DNA of 64,000 nucleotides from CATOSK01 sp034423195 (GCA_034423195.1 DAOUIZ010000034.1:62001-126000), one strand, 5' to 3'; positions 42,995 to 50,680 are shown, numbered from the stretch's first letter. Numbers and translations: made by a program. Notes: generated from the sequence alone by a model not told the origin.

Positions 42995-43483
42995 CTAGCC
43001 TACGAAGAGGGTGTAGGTGGCCCCAGAGCTGTGGGCGACGGTCCTGGGGTTTAGGACGTTCTTCTCCGCTGACAGGGCACGCTCCGCGATTTCGAGGTTG
43101 ATGGCCGGTACCTGCTCCAGGGACTTTATTTCCTCCAAAGTGAAAAAGCCGGCCCGGTCGACCTCGTGGTTGTCGGGCTGGGGGTTGGAATCGAGAGGGC
43201 GCAGCAACAGCACGATGTAGAGGCTGTTGTCGACGTCGGGGTCGTAACGATTGCGAATCCCGAGGACGCCGCGCACCTCGGTGTTGATGCCCGCTTCTTC
43301 GTGGACTTCCCTGATGACGGCTTCCTCGATGGTCTCATTGGGCTCGATGAACCCACCGGGAACCTGCCAGTTGCCGCGGCCCCGGCGGGAGGAACGGCGG
43401 ACCAGGAGCAGCCGGCCGCCGTCCACGACGGCACCCCCGACACCCACGTTGTATCCCTTGTTGTAGCGTTCCGGGACGGGCAT
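42995..43483 (-). CDS. NUDIX hydrolase
   Basis: The 162-residue protein starts at ATG 43483, preceded by GGAGG at 6 nt. The complete Nudix box GGFIEPNETIEEAVIREVHEEAG (GX5EX7REUXEEXGU) lies at about residues 43-65, preceded by RGRGNWQVP. The family hydrolyses nucleoside diphosphates linked to another moiety, often for housecleaning or NADH/ADP-ribose turnover. The C-terminal 40 residues are not conserved. It stands alone and is convergent with the aldolase fusion. Confidence 0.93.
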   Translation of the reverse strand: MPVPERYNKGYNVGVGGAVVDGGRLLLVRRSSRRGRGNWQVPGGFIEPNETIEEAVIREVHEEAGINTEVRGVLGIRNRYDPDVDNSLYIVLLLRPLDSNPQPDNHEVDRAGFFTLEEIKSLEQVPAINLEIAERALSAEKNVLNPRTVAHSSGATYTLFVG

Positions 43484-43716
43484 GCGTTTCCTCCAATCCA
43501 ATGGTGGGATTTTCCCTGGGGTGCCGGCGGAACCCAATTGTAACGCAGGCCGGCGGCGGTGAGAACCAATTGGGTTGAGGAGGGCAGGGAAGGGGTTTTG
43601 ACGATAGGGCCGACGAAGGGGAAATCAAACCGGCCAGTTGGCACGGGACCGGGGCGAGACCAATAGTGTTAAGCTAACCGGCACCTTCGGGGCATTCGCT
43701 CCCACAGAGGACTCCG

Positions 43717-45042
43717 TTGTTCCAAACCCGTAATCGTCCGGGCCGAGTCCGCAATATGAGGCGGCCGTTCTACGGCTGGTGGCTCTCGCTGCTGGCTGCC
43801 GTCATCATGGTCATCGGTACGGTGCCGCTGTTCCAGGGAATGACGGCGTGGTTCGTCGTGCTGGAGCAGACCTTCGGGTGGAGCCGGTCGCAGCTGGCCC
43901 TGGCGTTCTCGCTGACGCGGGTGGAGGGGTCAATCACCGGGCCGGGAGCGGGGTTCCTGATCGACAAGCTGGGAGCCCGGCGGATGGTGCTCGTCGGGAT
44001 GGTGGTGCTGGGGGTGGGTTTCATCCTGCTGGGGCAGGTGAACCACCTGTGGCAGTTCTACCTGGCGTTCCTGGTGATGAGCCTGGGAGCGGGGTTGGGC
44101 ACCTGGATGCCGATGATGACGGTGCTGAACAGCTGGTTCTACCGGCGTCGGTCGACAGCCATGGCAGTGGCGATGGAGGGGTTCTCGCTGGGAGGGGTGC
44201 TGCTGATTCCGGCGCTGGCCTGGGCGATAGACCCGGACGGACTGGGCCGGCCGGGGTGGCGGTTGACGGCGATGGGGCTGGGGGTCCTGGTGATTGTCCT
44301 GGCGGTGCCGTTGTCGCGGCTGGTGCGCAACCGGCCGGAGGACTACGGGGAGACGCCGGACGGCCTCCCGGCGAGAAGCGCATCAGCAACGGCGGCAGGA
44401 GGCGGGGGAACCGGGGAGGCGGAGGACTCGGACTTCACATGGCAACAGGCGATCCGGACGAAGAATTTCTGGCTGATTACCTGGGGGCACGCCTGCTCGT
44501 CGACGGTTATCGTGACGATCATGGTCCACCTGGGTCCGATGCTGACGGACCGGGGGCTGCATCTGCAGACGGTGGGCTGGGTGGTGTCGGTGCTCACGGC
44601 GGTGGCCGCGGTCAGCACCCTGGCCGGAGGCTACATCGGGGACAGGATGCCCATCCGGGTGGCGCTGTTCATCTTCTGCGCGCTGCAGTCGGCGGCGGTG
44701 GGAGTGCTGCTGGTGCTGCACTCGGTGGAAGGGGCGCTCCTGTTTGCGGTGCTGATGGGGACCGGGTTCGGGGGACGGAACCCGATGACGACCTCGATCA
44801 GGGGGGTGTACTTCGGGAGGAAGGCATTTGCCAGCATTACCGGGGTGTCGATGGTGCCGATGAACGTGCTGCTGCTGGCCGCGCCGCTGTTCGCGGGGTA
44901 TATGTTCGACGTTTACCGGAGCTACGTAGTTCCCTTCACGGTGATCGGCGTGGTGAGCCTGTTGGGGTCGGCGCTGTTCCTGATGCTGGGACCGCCGCCG
45001 GGGGAGTCGGAGAGGCGTCGGGCGCGATCCCAACGCTCCTAA
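43717..45042 (+). CDS. MFS transporter (monocarboxylate/oxalate-type)
   Basis: The protein has about 12 membrane helices, with the YGWW start and FGWSRSQLALAFSLTRVEGSITGPGAGFLIDKLGARRM motif region (loop 2-3 G-x-x-x-D-K-x-G-x-R-R). This resembles the MFS branch that imports monocarboxylates or oxalate. The cytosolic loop between helices 6 and 7 is ~45 residues and low-complexity. The TTG at 43717 has an AGAGGA site; ATG 43756 is an alternative start and would remove 13 residues. It may import substrates for the surrounding catabolic genes. Confidence 0.9.
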   Translation: MFQTRNRPGRVRNMRRPFYGWWLSLLAAVIMVIGTVPLFQGMTAWFVVLEQTFGWSRSQLALAFSLTRVEGSITGPGAGFLIDKLGARRMVLVGMVVLGVGFILLGQVNHLWQFYLAFLVMSLGAGLGTWMPMMTVLNSWFYRRRSTAMAVAMEGFSLGGVLLIPALAWAIDPDGLGRPGWRLTAMGLGVLVIVLAVPLSRLVRNRPEDYGETPDGLPARSASATAAGGGGTGEAEDSDFTWQQAIRTKNFWLITWGHACSSTVIVTIMVHLGPMLTDRGLHLQTVGWVVSVLTAVAAVSTLAGGYIGDRMPIRVALFIFCALQSAAVGVLLVLHSVEGALLFAVLMGTGFGGRNPMTTSIRGVYFGRKAFASITGVSMVPMNVLLLAAPLFAGYMFDVYRSYVVPFTVIGVVSLLGSALFLMLGPPPGESERRRARSQRS

Positions 45043-45119
45043 CTGGCACGGCAGGGAGCTTTGGCTTATGATGGAGCGGCCCTGCGAAGGGGTTTGATTT
45101 TGACGGAATGGAGGCGGGT

Positions 45120-45881
45120 ATGGACGTTCACGTTTACACCAACCCTGGTTGATTCAGCTGCCGGACGTTGGAGGAGTTTCTGACGTCGAACGGTGTTCAG
45201 TTTGAGCACCACGATTTGATGACCGACGAGGCGGCGCGGACCGACCTGGACAGCCGAGGGATCAAGGCGGCCCCGGTGACGATCATAGACGGGTCGGAAG
45301 TGATCATCGGGTATTACCCGAAGAAGCTGATCCCGGCGCTGAACCTGAAGGTGACACCGGACCACGGGAGCCGGACGTCGTGGATGGCGGAGAAGTACGA
45401 GAAGGTCCTGTGCGCCACGATGCGGGCGGCGCGACAGCTTTCCGACGAGCAACTGCTGGTGGAGGTGCCGTGGCGGCCGGAGCGGGTGCGGGACACCATC
45501 GTTCACATCATCTCCTTCCCGGAGCTGGCGTGGCGGAGTCACGAGCACGGGAGCATGTCGACCGACGATATGCGGGCGTGCCGGGAGCGGCTGGCGGATG
45601 TGATGACCGCCGAACAGATTACGGCCTACGGCGACGGCGTGGTGGCGGACCTGGTGCGGTTCCTGAACAGCGGGAACACGGAAGGGTTCGAGCGGGTGGT
45701 GCCGGCCCACTACGGCGGGGAGGTGACGGTGCTGGAGCTGCTGAACATCATCCTGAGCCACAGCACGCATCACCTGAAGCAGGTCTACTGGTTCATGGAG
45801 ACGGAGCTGGGGGTGGACCCGCAGGACCGGGCGACGGAAGAGGATATGGAGGGGATTTTCACCCCGGCACAGTTAATCTAG
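45120..45881 (+). CDS. glutaredoxin-DinB fusion protein, probable selenoprotein (in-frame TGA at codon 11)
   Basis: Reading from ATG 45120, which has GGAGG five nt upstream, the frame is open for 10 codons. It meets TGA at 45150-45152 and then stays open to 45881. With TGA as selenocysteine the product is 253 residues. It begins MDVHVYTNPG-U-FSC, so U11 and Cys14 form a UxxC site exactly where glutaredoxins have CxxC. The remaining Grx fold has the cis-Pro segment KAAPVTII and GYYPKKL. Residues ~90-235 are a DinB-like four-helix domain with metal-type His (HIISFPE, HSTHHLKQ). A bSECIS-like hairpin follows the TGA. An internal TTG start would delete the redox site. The alternative is a nonsense mutation. 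Confidence 0.8.
45164..45187 (+). promoter_or_regulatory. bSECIS-like hairpin downstream of the TGA codon
   Basis: The 5' arm GACGTTGGAG (45164-45173) pairs over ten consecutive positions (three G-U) with TTCTGACGTC (45178-45187), closing the tetraloop GAGT. The loop begins 22 nt after the TGA and has G first. Bacterial SECIS elements are known to place a small G-containing apical loop 16-37 nt after UGA, where SelB binds. Function is inferred. Confidence 0.7.
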
Positions 45882-45908
45882 CCGACGGTCCCGGGTATCT
45901 GGAAATTG

Positions 45909-45947
45909 AGCGTCCCGGCGGGGATTTCTCCGCCGGGACGCTGCTTT
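45909..45947 (+). terminator. intrinsic terminator after the glutaredoxin-DinB gene
   Basis: A 13-bp perfect stem AGCGTCCCGGCGG / CCGCCGGGACGCT with an eight-nt loop is followed by GCTTTTGG. It lies between convergent genes and may also stop the MBL gene. Confidence 0.85.
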
Positions 45948-45967
45948 TGGCAGGAGTGGGGCGCGGT

Positions 45968-47092
45968 TCAGCCGGTGAGCTGGTGGATGAACTGGCGGTA
46001 GTTGCCGGAGCCGGTGGTGCGGATTTCGGGGCGGTCGGAGACTTCCAGGTCGCCTACGTCTTCCAGCAGTTCGACGTGGGCGACGGTCTCGGCCATGGCG
46101 GCGCGGAAGTTGGTGCCCTCCAGGGTCCGGTGGGAGAAGATGCGGCGGGTGAGGTCTTCGAGTCCGACGGCATGGGAGCCGACGGTGTCGAGGACCTGCT
46201 GGAGGCGCTCACCGTGATGCTCGATGATGTCCCGGGCGCGGGTGGCGTTGATGAAGTTGAACTTGTCCCGGTTGAAGTAGCGGTGGGCGGGGAGGACCTG
46301 GGTGTCGCTGCCCATGTCGGAGACGATTTTCAGGGACTTGAGGTAGGTGGCGAGGCCGTACCAGTCATCCTCGGCTTGGTACTGCTGGGGGAGCTTTTCC
46401 CTGATTTCCGCCGGGAAGGCGGCCTTCATGGTGGGATGGGGGGAGATCTCCGGGAGGACGTGGTCGCCGGTGAAGACCACGTCGCCGACCTTCATGCAGA
46501 GCTCGTCCGGCGAGTGACCGGGGGCATGGATGAGGGTCATGTCCCCAACCTGCTCGTTGGGGCGGATGGGGTGGCCGATGGTGAGGCCCTGGCGGGCGTG
46601 GATGTAGCGCTCCCGATGCTCGGTGGGTTCAGGGAAGGCGTTGTGGAGCTCGGACAGGCGGCCAAATTCCTCCTGGAGGGGAGAGGCGGCGGCGCGGAAG
46701 ATGGTGCGGGGGTCGTACTCCTGGAGGTGGTAGTAGATTTCGTGGGCCCAGACCTCAGCGCCGGTGGCGTCGACGAGCTCGGCGACGGAGCCGTCGTGGT
46801 CCTCGTGGCCGTGGGTGATGATGACGCGCTGGATGTCGGAGGCGCGGAAGCCGGCCTGGCTGAGTCCTTCGTCCAGCTCGTGGAAGGAGCCGAACTCGCC
46901 GGAGTCGATGATAGTGAGGCCCTCGTTCTCGAAGACGTAGGCCCAGGTGGGGCCGGTGTAGGAGAATCCGACGCGGGGGACGGAGATGGCGTGGATGACG
47001 GGGGCGTGGTGGGGGACGATCCGAAGGATGGTGCGGTCGCCGTTGGATGCGCCGGCGCGGATGACGTCAAGTTCCCTGAAGTTATGGTCCAT
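45968..47092 (-). CDS. MBL-fold metallo-hydrolase
   Basis: The 374-residue metallo-beta-lactamase-fold protein starts at ATG 47092, since GAGGAG lies just before it and inside the longer open frame. The Zn-binding THGHEDHDGS (HxHxDH) is near residue 96, followed by a His in HAPGHSPDELC and an Asp in VFTGDHVLPE. These are the classic ligands. The ~80-residue C-terminal part (LPAHRYFNRDKF...) is helical, like the LACTB2/BLACT winged-helix tail. It should hydrolyse thioesters or other esters in the cytosol. Transcription is separate from the neighbours. Confidence 0.92.
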   Translation of the reverse strand: MDHNFRELDVIRAGASNGDRTILRIVPHHAPVIHAISVPRVGFSYTGPTWAYVFENEGLTIIDSGEFGSFHELDEGLSQAGFRASDIQRVIITHGHEDHDGSVAELVDATGAEVWAHEIYYHLQEYDPRTIFRAAASPLQEEFGRLSELHNAFPEPTEHRERYIHARQGLTIGHPIRPNEQVGDMTLIHAPGHSPDELCMKVGDVVFTGDHVLPEISPHPTMKAAFPAEIREKLPQQYQAEDDWYGLATYLKSLKIVSDMGSDTQVLPAHRYFNRDKFNFINATRARDIIEHHGERLQQVLDTVGSHAVGLEDLTRRIFSHRTLEGTNFRAAMAETVAHVELLEDVGDLEVSDRPEIRTTGSGNYRQFIHQLTG

Positions 47093-47162
47093 TAAACAGC
47101 TCCTCAACAAGTCCAACGGCTAGACTATGCGTTGAGGAAGGGGTTGTCAAATGGAGGGCCGG

Positions 47163-47433
47163 AGAAAAAATAAGTGGCGCATTTTGCTACATTTTGGTGC
47201 ATTTCCCAGGAGAGGGGATGGCGTGGGAAGTCCACGAGGCGAGCAGCATTGGTCAATAGTAGGGGCACGGCAGCGGGGTTGGCAAGGGGGAAGTGTCAGT
47301 AAGGGTTGGGGGGAGAGGCGGGGGGGTGAGGATTTGGGACCAGAGAGAGTCCGGTTTGGGTGCGAAGGGCGGGTTTTGGCACCATGATGCGGCGCCAGCA
47401 TGGTGGTACTTGCACCAACATGGTGGTGATGTC
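47163..47433. repeat. dispersed intergenic repeat, copy C
   Basis: GGAGAAAAAATAAGTGGCG begins the unit. CAT units follow at 47180, 47190 and 47200 (10-bp iterons), then the core TCAATAGTAGGGGCACGGC with AGCGGGGTTGGCAAGGGGGAAGTGTCAG, and the tail with CCAGCATGGTGGTAC and CACCAACATGGTGGTG. It lies in the 511-nt gap between the MBL gene and the protease gene, directly followed by the palindromic repeat at 47483. Confidence 0.8.
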
Positions 47434-47482
47434 TGTTGGTGCGCTCTCCAAGTTGGATGCGGGGTTGTGGGGAAGGATTTAC

Positions 47483-47582
47483 GGGGGTCTGGATTCCCTT
47501 TTTGCGACTCCGACGCCGGCGCAAGGCAACTTGTCTCAACGCCAGCGGCTGTCGCGCGGGGTTCGGCGCGGGAATGACGGGA
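47483..47582. repeat. long palindromic intergenic repeat, copy 3
   Basis: GGGGGTCTGGATTCCC, TTTTTGCGACTCCG, CTTGTCTCAACGCCAGCGGCTGTCGCGCGG, CGGGAATGACGG. Its right flank GGAGAGATGGAAGGC also follows the short repeat at 48125-48162, so the repeated unit extends about 15 nt past the palindrome. Confidence 0.78.
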
Positions 47583-47603
47583 GAGATGGAAGGCGGGGGG
47601 AGG

Positions 47604-47960
47604 CTATTTCATCAGGGCGGGGATGGGGATGAGACGCTCGTTGGGGGAGTCCACGCCGAGCATCAAGCCCTGGAGGGAGTAGGCGCCCAGCAAAGGCTCG
47701 ATGTCCTCGTCGCCAAATACGACCAGGGTGATTTCGGACCGGCCGGCGATGCGGACCCAGGTCCGTCCCACCGGGCGCTGGATTTCCCGCCCGTCGGCGA
47801 GGACGAAGGTGAACTCGGTGTGGGGAGAGACGCCCAGTTCCTGGAGAAAGGAAGCGGGCAGGGTGGTGACGCTAGCCCCGGTGTCCACGAGGGCGGCGAC
47901 GGGTTCGTAGCGGGACCCTTCCGGGTTGCCGATTTCGATGGTGGCGGTGAATGTTCCCAT
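47604..47960 (-). CDS. retropepsin-like aspartic protease family protein
   Basis: The 118-residue protein matches bacterial clan AA (retropepsin/gag-polyprotein protease-like) proteins. It has the active-site motif ALVDTGASVTTLP near residue 24, a flap-like ADGREIQRPVG, and the second conserved turn around LLGAYSLQGLMLGVD with the family end ERLIPIPALMK. As in retropepsins, one monomer supplies one Asp, so a dimer is needed. ATG 47960 is chosen over a longer frame; AAAGGA lies upstream. A paralogue lies at 54428. Substrates are unknown; such genes sometimes accompany toxin-antitoxin-like or repeat-rich loci. Confidence 0.88.
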   Translation of the reverse strand: MGTFTATIEIGNPEGSRYEPVAALVDTGASVTTLPASFLQELGVSPHTEFTFVLADGREIQRPVGRTWVRIAGRSEITLVVFGDEDIEPLLGAYSLQGLMLGVDSPNERLIPIPALMK

Positions 47961-48018
47961 GATGGTTCCTTTGGGGGGTTGGCCGGGTAAGTGAGTTTTC
48001 CGCCCAGCCTTTGCAGAG

Positions 48019-48047
48019 ATTTTATATTGTGGAGGGTGACCTGGCAA
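48019..48047 (-). promoter_or_regulatory. promoter of the retropepsin-like gene
   Basis: TTGCCA (48042-48047), 17-nt spacer, TAAAAT (48019-48024) on the minus strand, 58 nt upstream of the ATG. Confidence 0.5.
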
Positions 48048-48124
48048 AGCAAGGTTATCGCATGAGTGAGGGTTTGGCCAAACTACTGCCAATGGTCAAC
48101 ACAATACTGCCAGGAGGAGACGAC

Positions 48125-48162
48125 GGGGGTCTGGATTCCCGCCTGCGCGGGAATGACGGGAG
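48125..48162. repeat. short palindromic repeat
   Basis: GGGGGTCTGGATTCCCGCCT followed by GCGCGGGAATGACGGGAG. The inverted core TTCCCGCctGCGCGGGAA can form a hairpin. It is the REP-like unit whose expanded versions lie at 26.1, 33.0 and 47.5 kb and whose GGTCCCTGCCTGCGCAGGGACGACGA variants lie at 49.8 kb. Confidence 0.8.
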
Positions 48163-48249
48163 AGATGGAAGGCCGGGGCAGGTTCCGCTCGGAATGACGG
48201 GAAAAGAGGTGAACGGATCGAGTCAGACTTCATGTGTTTGCCCTGGAGT

Positions 48250-48678
48250 TCAGTCCGGGTCGGGGGTGAAGTTGGCGATTACGGGGGCGGCGACGCGGTC
48301 GGTGAAGCGGCGTTTGGTGAGGAGGATGAAGGTCAGGCGCTGGATGAGGGAGGAGATGCCGCGGGCCTTTAGCTCCCAGGTGACGGTCCATAGAGTCCCG
48401 CCGGTCTGGGGGTCGAAGTTGTCATAACGGTCGGACCAGCCGGATTGGAGGGCCCGCATGGAGCGGGAGCGGGGCGGGTCGAAGGAACATTCCCACTGGA
48501 CGCCAGCGCCGAGGTCTTCGAGGAAGGTGAAGGTGCCAGCGCCGCGGCGGAGGAGTTTCCCGTATTTTTCTTCCAGGACGGCAGCGCCGGGCTCGCCGGA
48601 TACGGGATAGCCGGTGACGAATTCGTAGACCTCGGCGGGGCTGCCGGGGACGAAGTAGCTGATGGAGACGGCGGGCAT
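48250..48678 (-). CDS. SRPBCC family protein
   Basis: The 142-residue protein resembles START/SRPBCC ligand-binding proteins. It has an N-terminal strand VSISYFVPGSPAEVYEFVTGYP, middle strands GTFTFLEDLGAGVQWECSF and GTLWTVTWELKARG, and a long C-terminal helix (LIQRLTFILLTKRRF). The true start is ATG 48678; the longer open frame to 49896 only shadows the LLM gene. It starts 17 nt after the LLM stop, so the two form a two-gene operon. It may bind the hydrophobic substrate of that enzyme (inference). Confidence 0.75.
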   Translation of the reverse strand: MPAVSISYFVPGSPAEVYEFVTGYPVSGEPGAAVLEEKYGKLLRRGAGTFTFLEDLGAGVQWECSFDPPRSRSMRALQSGWSDRYDNFDPQTGGTLWTVTWELKARGISSLIQRLTFILLTKRRFTDRVAAPVIANFTPDPD

Positions 48679-48695
48679 GGGGCTGGGGTCTCCGA

Positions 48696-49652
48696 TCAGC
48701 CGCGGAAGGCGGGCATGACCCGGGCGGCGAACGTTTCCATCTGCCGGTAGAGGTCTTGGGGGGTGCCGGAGAGGAAGCCGAAGTTGAAGTCGCGGACGCC
48801 GGCGTCGATGCGGTCTTCGACGGCGCGGATGCACTGGTCGGGGGTGCCGGTGACGCAGAGGGCCTGGGCGATGTCCTCGGCGCTGCGCTCGGGGGTGACG
48901 TAGCGCTGGCCGACGTGGGAGACGGCGGTTGCCAGGGCTTCGGCGGGGTCGTCGGCGATGGAGGTGGGCTGGTTGAGTCCCCAGTGGAATCCGTCCAGGT
49001 CGCGGCCGGACTCGCCAGCGATGCGCTTGATGGCGTCGTTGGAGGCGCGGAGGCGGCGGAGGGTGAAGAGGTAGGGATACCATCCATCGGCGCGGAGGGC
49101 GGCGCGCTCCATGGCCGGGTCGCTGCGTCCGGCGATCCAGATGGGGGGATAGGGCTGCTGGACGGGTTGGGGCAGGAGGGTCACGTCGTCGAAGTTGAAG
49201 AAGCGGCCGTGGTGGGAGACGTGCTCCTCGGTCCAGAGGCGCTTCATCACTTCCAGCATTTCGTCGGTGCGGCGGCCGCGGGTGTTGACGGGGATTTCGA
49301 GGGCGTCGAACTCCACGCGGGTGCCGCGCTGGCCGCTGATGCCGATGCCGAAGTCGAGGCGTCCGTTGGAGACGCGGTCGACGGTGGCGACCATCTTGGC
49401 GAGCAGGACGGGATGGTAGAGAGGGGCGATGACGATGCCGGTCATGATGCGGATGTTCCGAGTGGCGCCGGCGGCGGCGGCCATGGCGGGGAGGGTGAGG
49501 ACGGTGGGCCGGGGCGGGTCTCCGTCCATGATGTGCTCGCCGGTGGTGATGCGGTCGAAGCCGAGCTCCTCGGCGCGGCGGGCGAACTCGGGTATGTCCC
49601 AATAGTCCTCGACGCCGAGGTTGCAGCCGAAGGTAATTTCCGGTGGGGGCAT
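48696..49652 (-). CDS. LLM-class F420/flavin-dependent oxidoreductase
   Basis: The 318-residue luciferase-like protein starts at ATG 49652 with AAGGAG five nt upstream. The N-terminus is ITFGCNLGVEDYWDIPEFARRAEELGFDRITTGEHIM. Blocks include NIRIMTGIVIAPLYHPVLLAKMVATVDRVSNGRLDFGIGI and PPIWIAGRSDPAMERAALRADGWYPY, typical of F420-linked family members. It is the fifth LLM gene of the window and pairs with an SRPBCC gene. An in-frame extension upstream runs through tandem repeats and is not coding. Confidence 0.92.
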   Translation of the reverse strand: MPPPEITFGCNLGVEDYWDIPEFARRAEELGFDRITTGEHIMDGDPPRPTVLTLPAMAAAAGATRNIRIMTGIVIAPLYHPVLLAKMVATVDRVSNGRLDFGIGISGQRGTRVEFDALEIPVNTRGRRTDEMLEVMKRLWTEEHVSHHGRFFNFDDVTLLPQPVQQPYPPIWIAGRSDPAMERAALRADGWYPYLFTLRRLRASNDAIKRIAGESGRDLDGFHWGLNQPTSIADDPAEALATAVSHVGQRYVTPERSAEDIAQALCVTGTPDQCIRAVEDRIDAGVRDFNFGFLSGTPQDLYRQMETFAARVMPAFRG

Positions 49653-49741
49653 GGAGGCTCCTTGATTGACGGGAGGTTGAGGGCATTTTAGGGGGGATGG
49701 GTGCGGGGGCGCAATCCGGGGGGAGAGTTGGGGGGTGATGC

Positions 49742-49962
49742 TCCTGCGGGGGATGAATGGCTGTGAGGGAGGCTGATGGGTCCCTGCCTGCGCAGGGACG
49801 ACGAGTGGGGGGCGACGCACCTGCGGGGGATGAATGGCCGTGGGGGGAGCTGATGGGTCCCTGCCTGCGCAGGGACGACGAGTTGGGGGTGCGCACCAGC
49901 GGGGGATGAAAGGGATTGGGGAAGCTGATGGGTCCCTGCCTGCGCAGGGACGACGAATTGCA
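49742..49962. repeat. three tandem ~76-nt repeats with a palindromic core
   Basis: CTGATGGGTCCCTGCCTGCG (core AGGGACGACGA) starts at 49773, 49850 and 49925, a period of 77 and 75 nt. Each is preceded by a CTGCGGGGGATGAATGG-like block. The hairpin GTCCCTGcctgCGCAGGGAC is perfect at its base. The gap 49653-50010 holds nothing else. It is a cluster of the same REP-like family as 48125. Confidence 0.85.
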
Positions 49963-50010
49963 GGCGAACCAACCATCCCTGGGGCGGGCGCCGAAGTTGG
50001 TGAAAGGGGG

Positions 50011-50634
50011 TTACTGGGCGAGCATTTCGTTGGTTATCTTGACGAGGGTTTCGTGGTCGAGGACGCCGCTCCACTTGCGGAAGACGGTGCCGTCGGAGTT
50101 GACGAAGACGGTGGTGGGCATGGTGGTAACCATGAAGGCCTGCATGATCCGGCGGTCGGGGGTGGAGCCGGTGGGGTAGGTGATTCCCAAGTCGTCCAGG
50201 AGGGCGCGGGCCTCGGGTTCGCCGCCGAGCATGGTGAACTGGCCGACGTCCACTCCGACGAGGAGGGCTTCGTCCTGGAAATCCTCGTGGAACTGCTGGA
50301 GGTCGGGCATTTCGGCGCGGCAGGGCGGGCAGAGTCCGGCCCAGAAGTTGAGGAGGACGGGTTGGCCTTCGAGGGAGGAAAGGGCCAGTTCCTCGCCTCC
50401 GACGCGGTCAGCGCCGGTGTACATGGAGAGGGTCAGGTCGCCGTAGGCGGACTCGCCGGACTTGGAGGGAGAGCAGGAGGCGATAAATACGGCGACGGCC
50501 ACCGCCGCGAGCCAGAACCACATCCTGCTGCGTTGGCGACCGCGTTGGTGGCCGGGTCGGCGGGTGCGTTGGAACGAAGCCATGGAGATGGTGAAGAAGG
50601 GGGTGACAGCGGGTGGGTGATGGCGGCGGTGCAT
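50011..50634 (-). CDS. TlpA/ResA-like thiol-disulfide reductase lipoprotein
   Basis: The 207-residue protein has an Arg-rich cytosolic start and a signal segment ending in FIASCSP (lipobox-like). A thioredoxin-fold domain follows, with PVLLNFWAGLCPPCRAEMP (CPPC, AhpC/TSA-Redoxin type) and the cis-Pro segment VTTMPTTVFVN. It is exported and membrane-anchored and would reduce extracytoplasmic disulfides, for example in cytochrome c maturation or CuA assembly. That suits the many heme-c oxidase subunits in this genome (inference). A GGAG site precedes the ATG at 50634. Confidence 0.9.
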   Translation of the reverse strand: MHRRHHPPAVTPFFTISMASFQRTRRPGHQRGRQRSRMWFWLAAVAVAVFIASCSPSKSGESAYGDLTLSMYTGADRVGGEELALSSLEGQPVLLNFWAGLCPPCRAEMPDLQQFHEDFQDEALLVGVDVGQFTMLGGEPEARALLDDLGITYPTGSTPDRRIMQAFMVTTMPTTVFVNSDGTVFRKWSGVLDHETLVKITNEMLAQ

Positions 50635-50680
50635 GTAGGCTCCGAATGAGAGGAGTTTCCGGGTATCATTAATCCGTCTG

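Noticed and set aside
45168..45881. DinB protein beginning at the TTG of 45168 as the real gene
   Set aside because: This TTG has no proper ribosome site, lies in the middle of a glutaredoxin fold, and would discard the redox motif. The ATG at 45120 has GGAGG at ideal spacing.
49742..49962. CRISPR array
   Set aside because: Only three units of 75-77 nt with palindromic cores. The intervening sequence is also repeated, not unique, and no cas genes are present.
49653..49976. N-terminal extension of the LLM gene through the repeats
   Set aside because: Translated repeats only. The ATG at 49652 has AAGGAG and starts the conserved domain.
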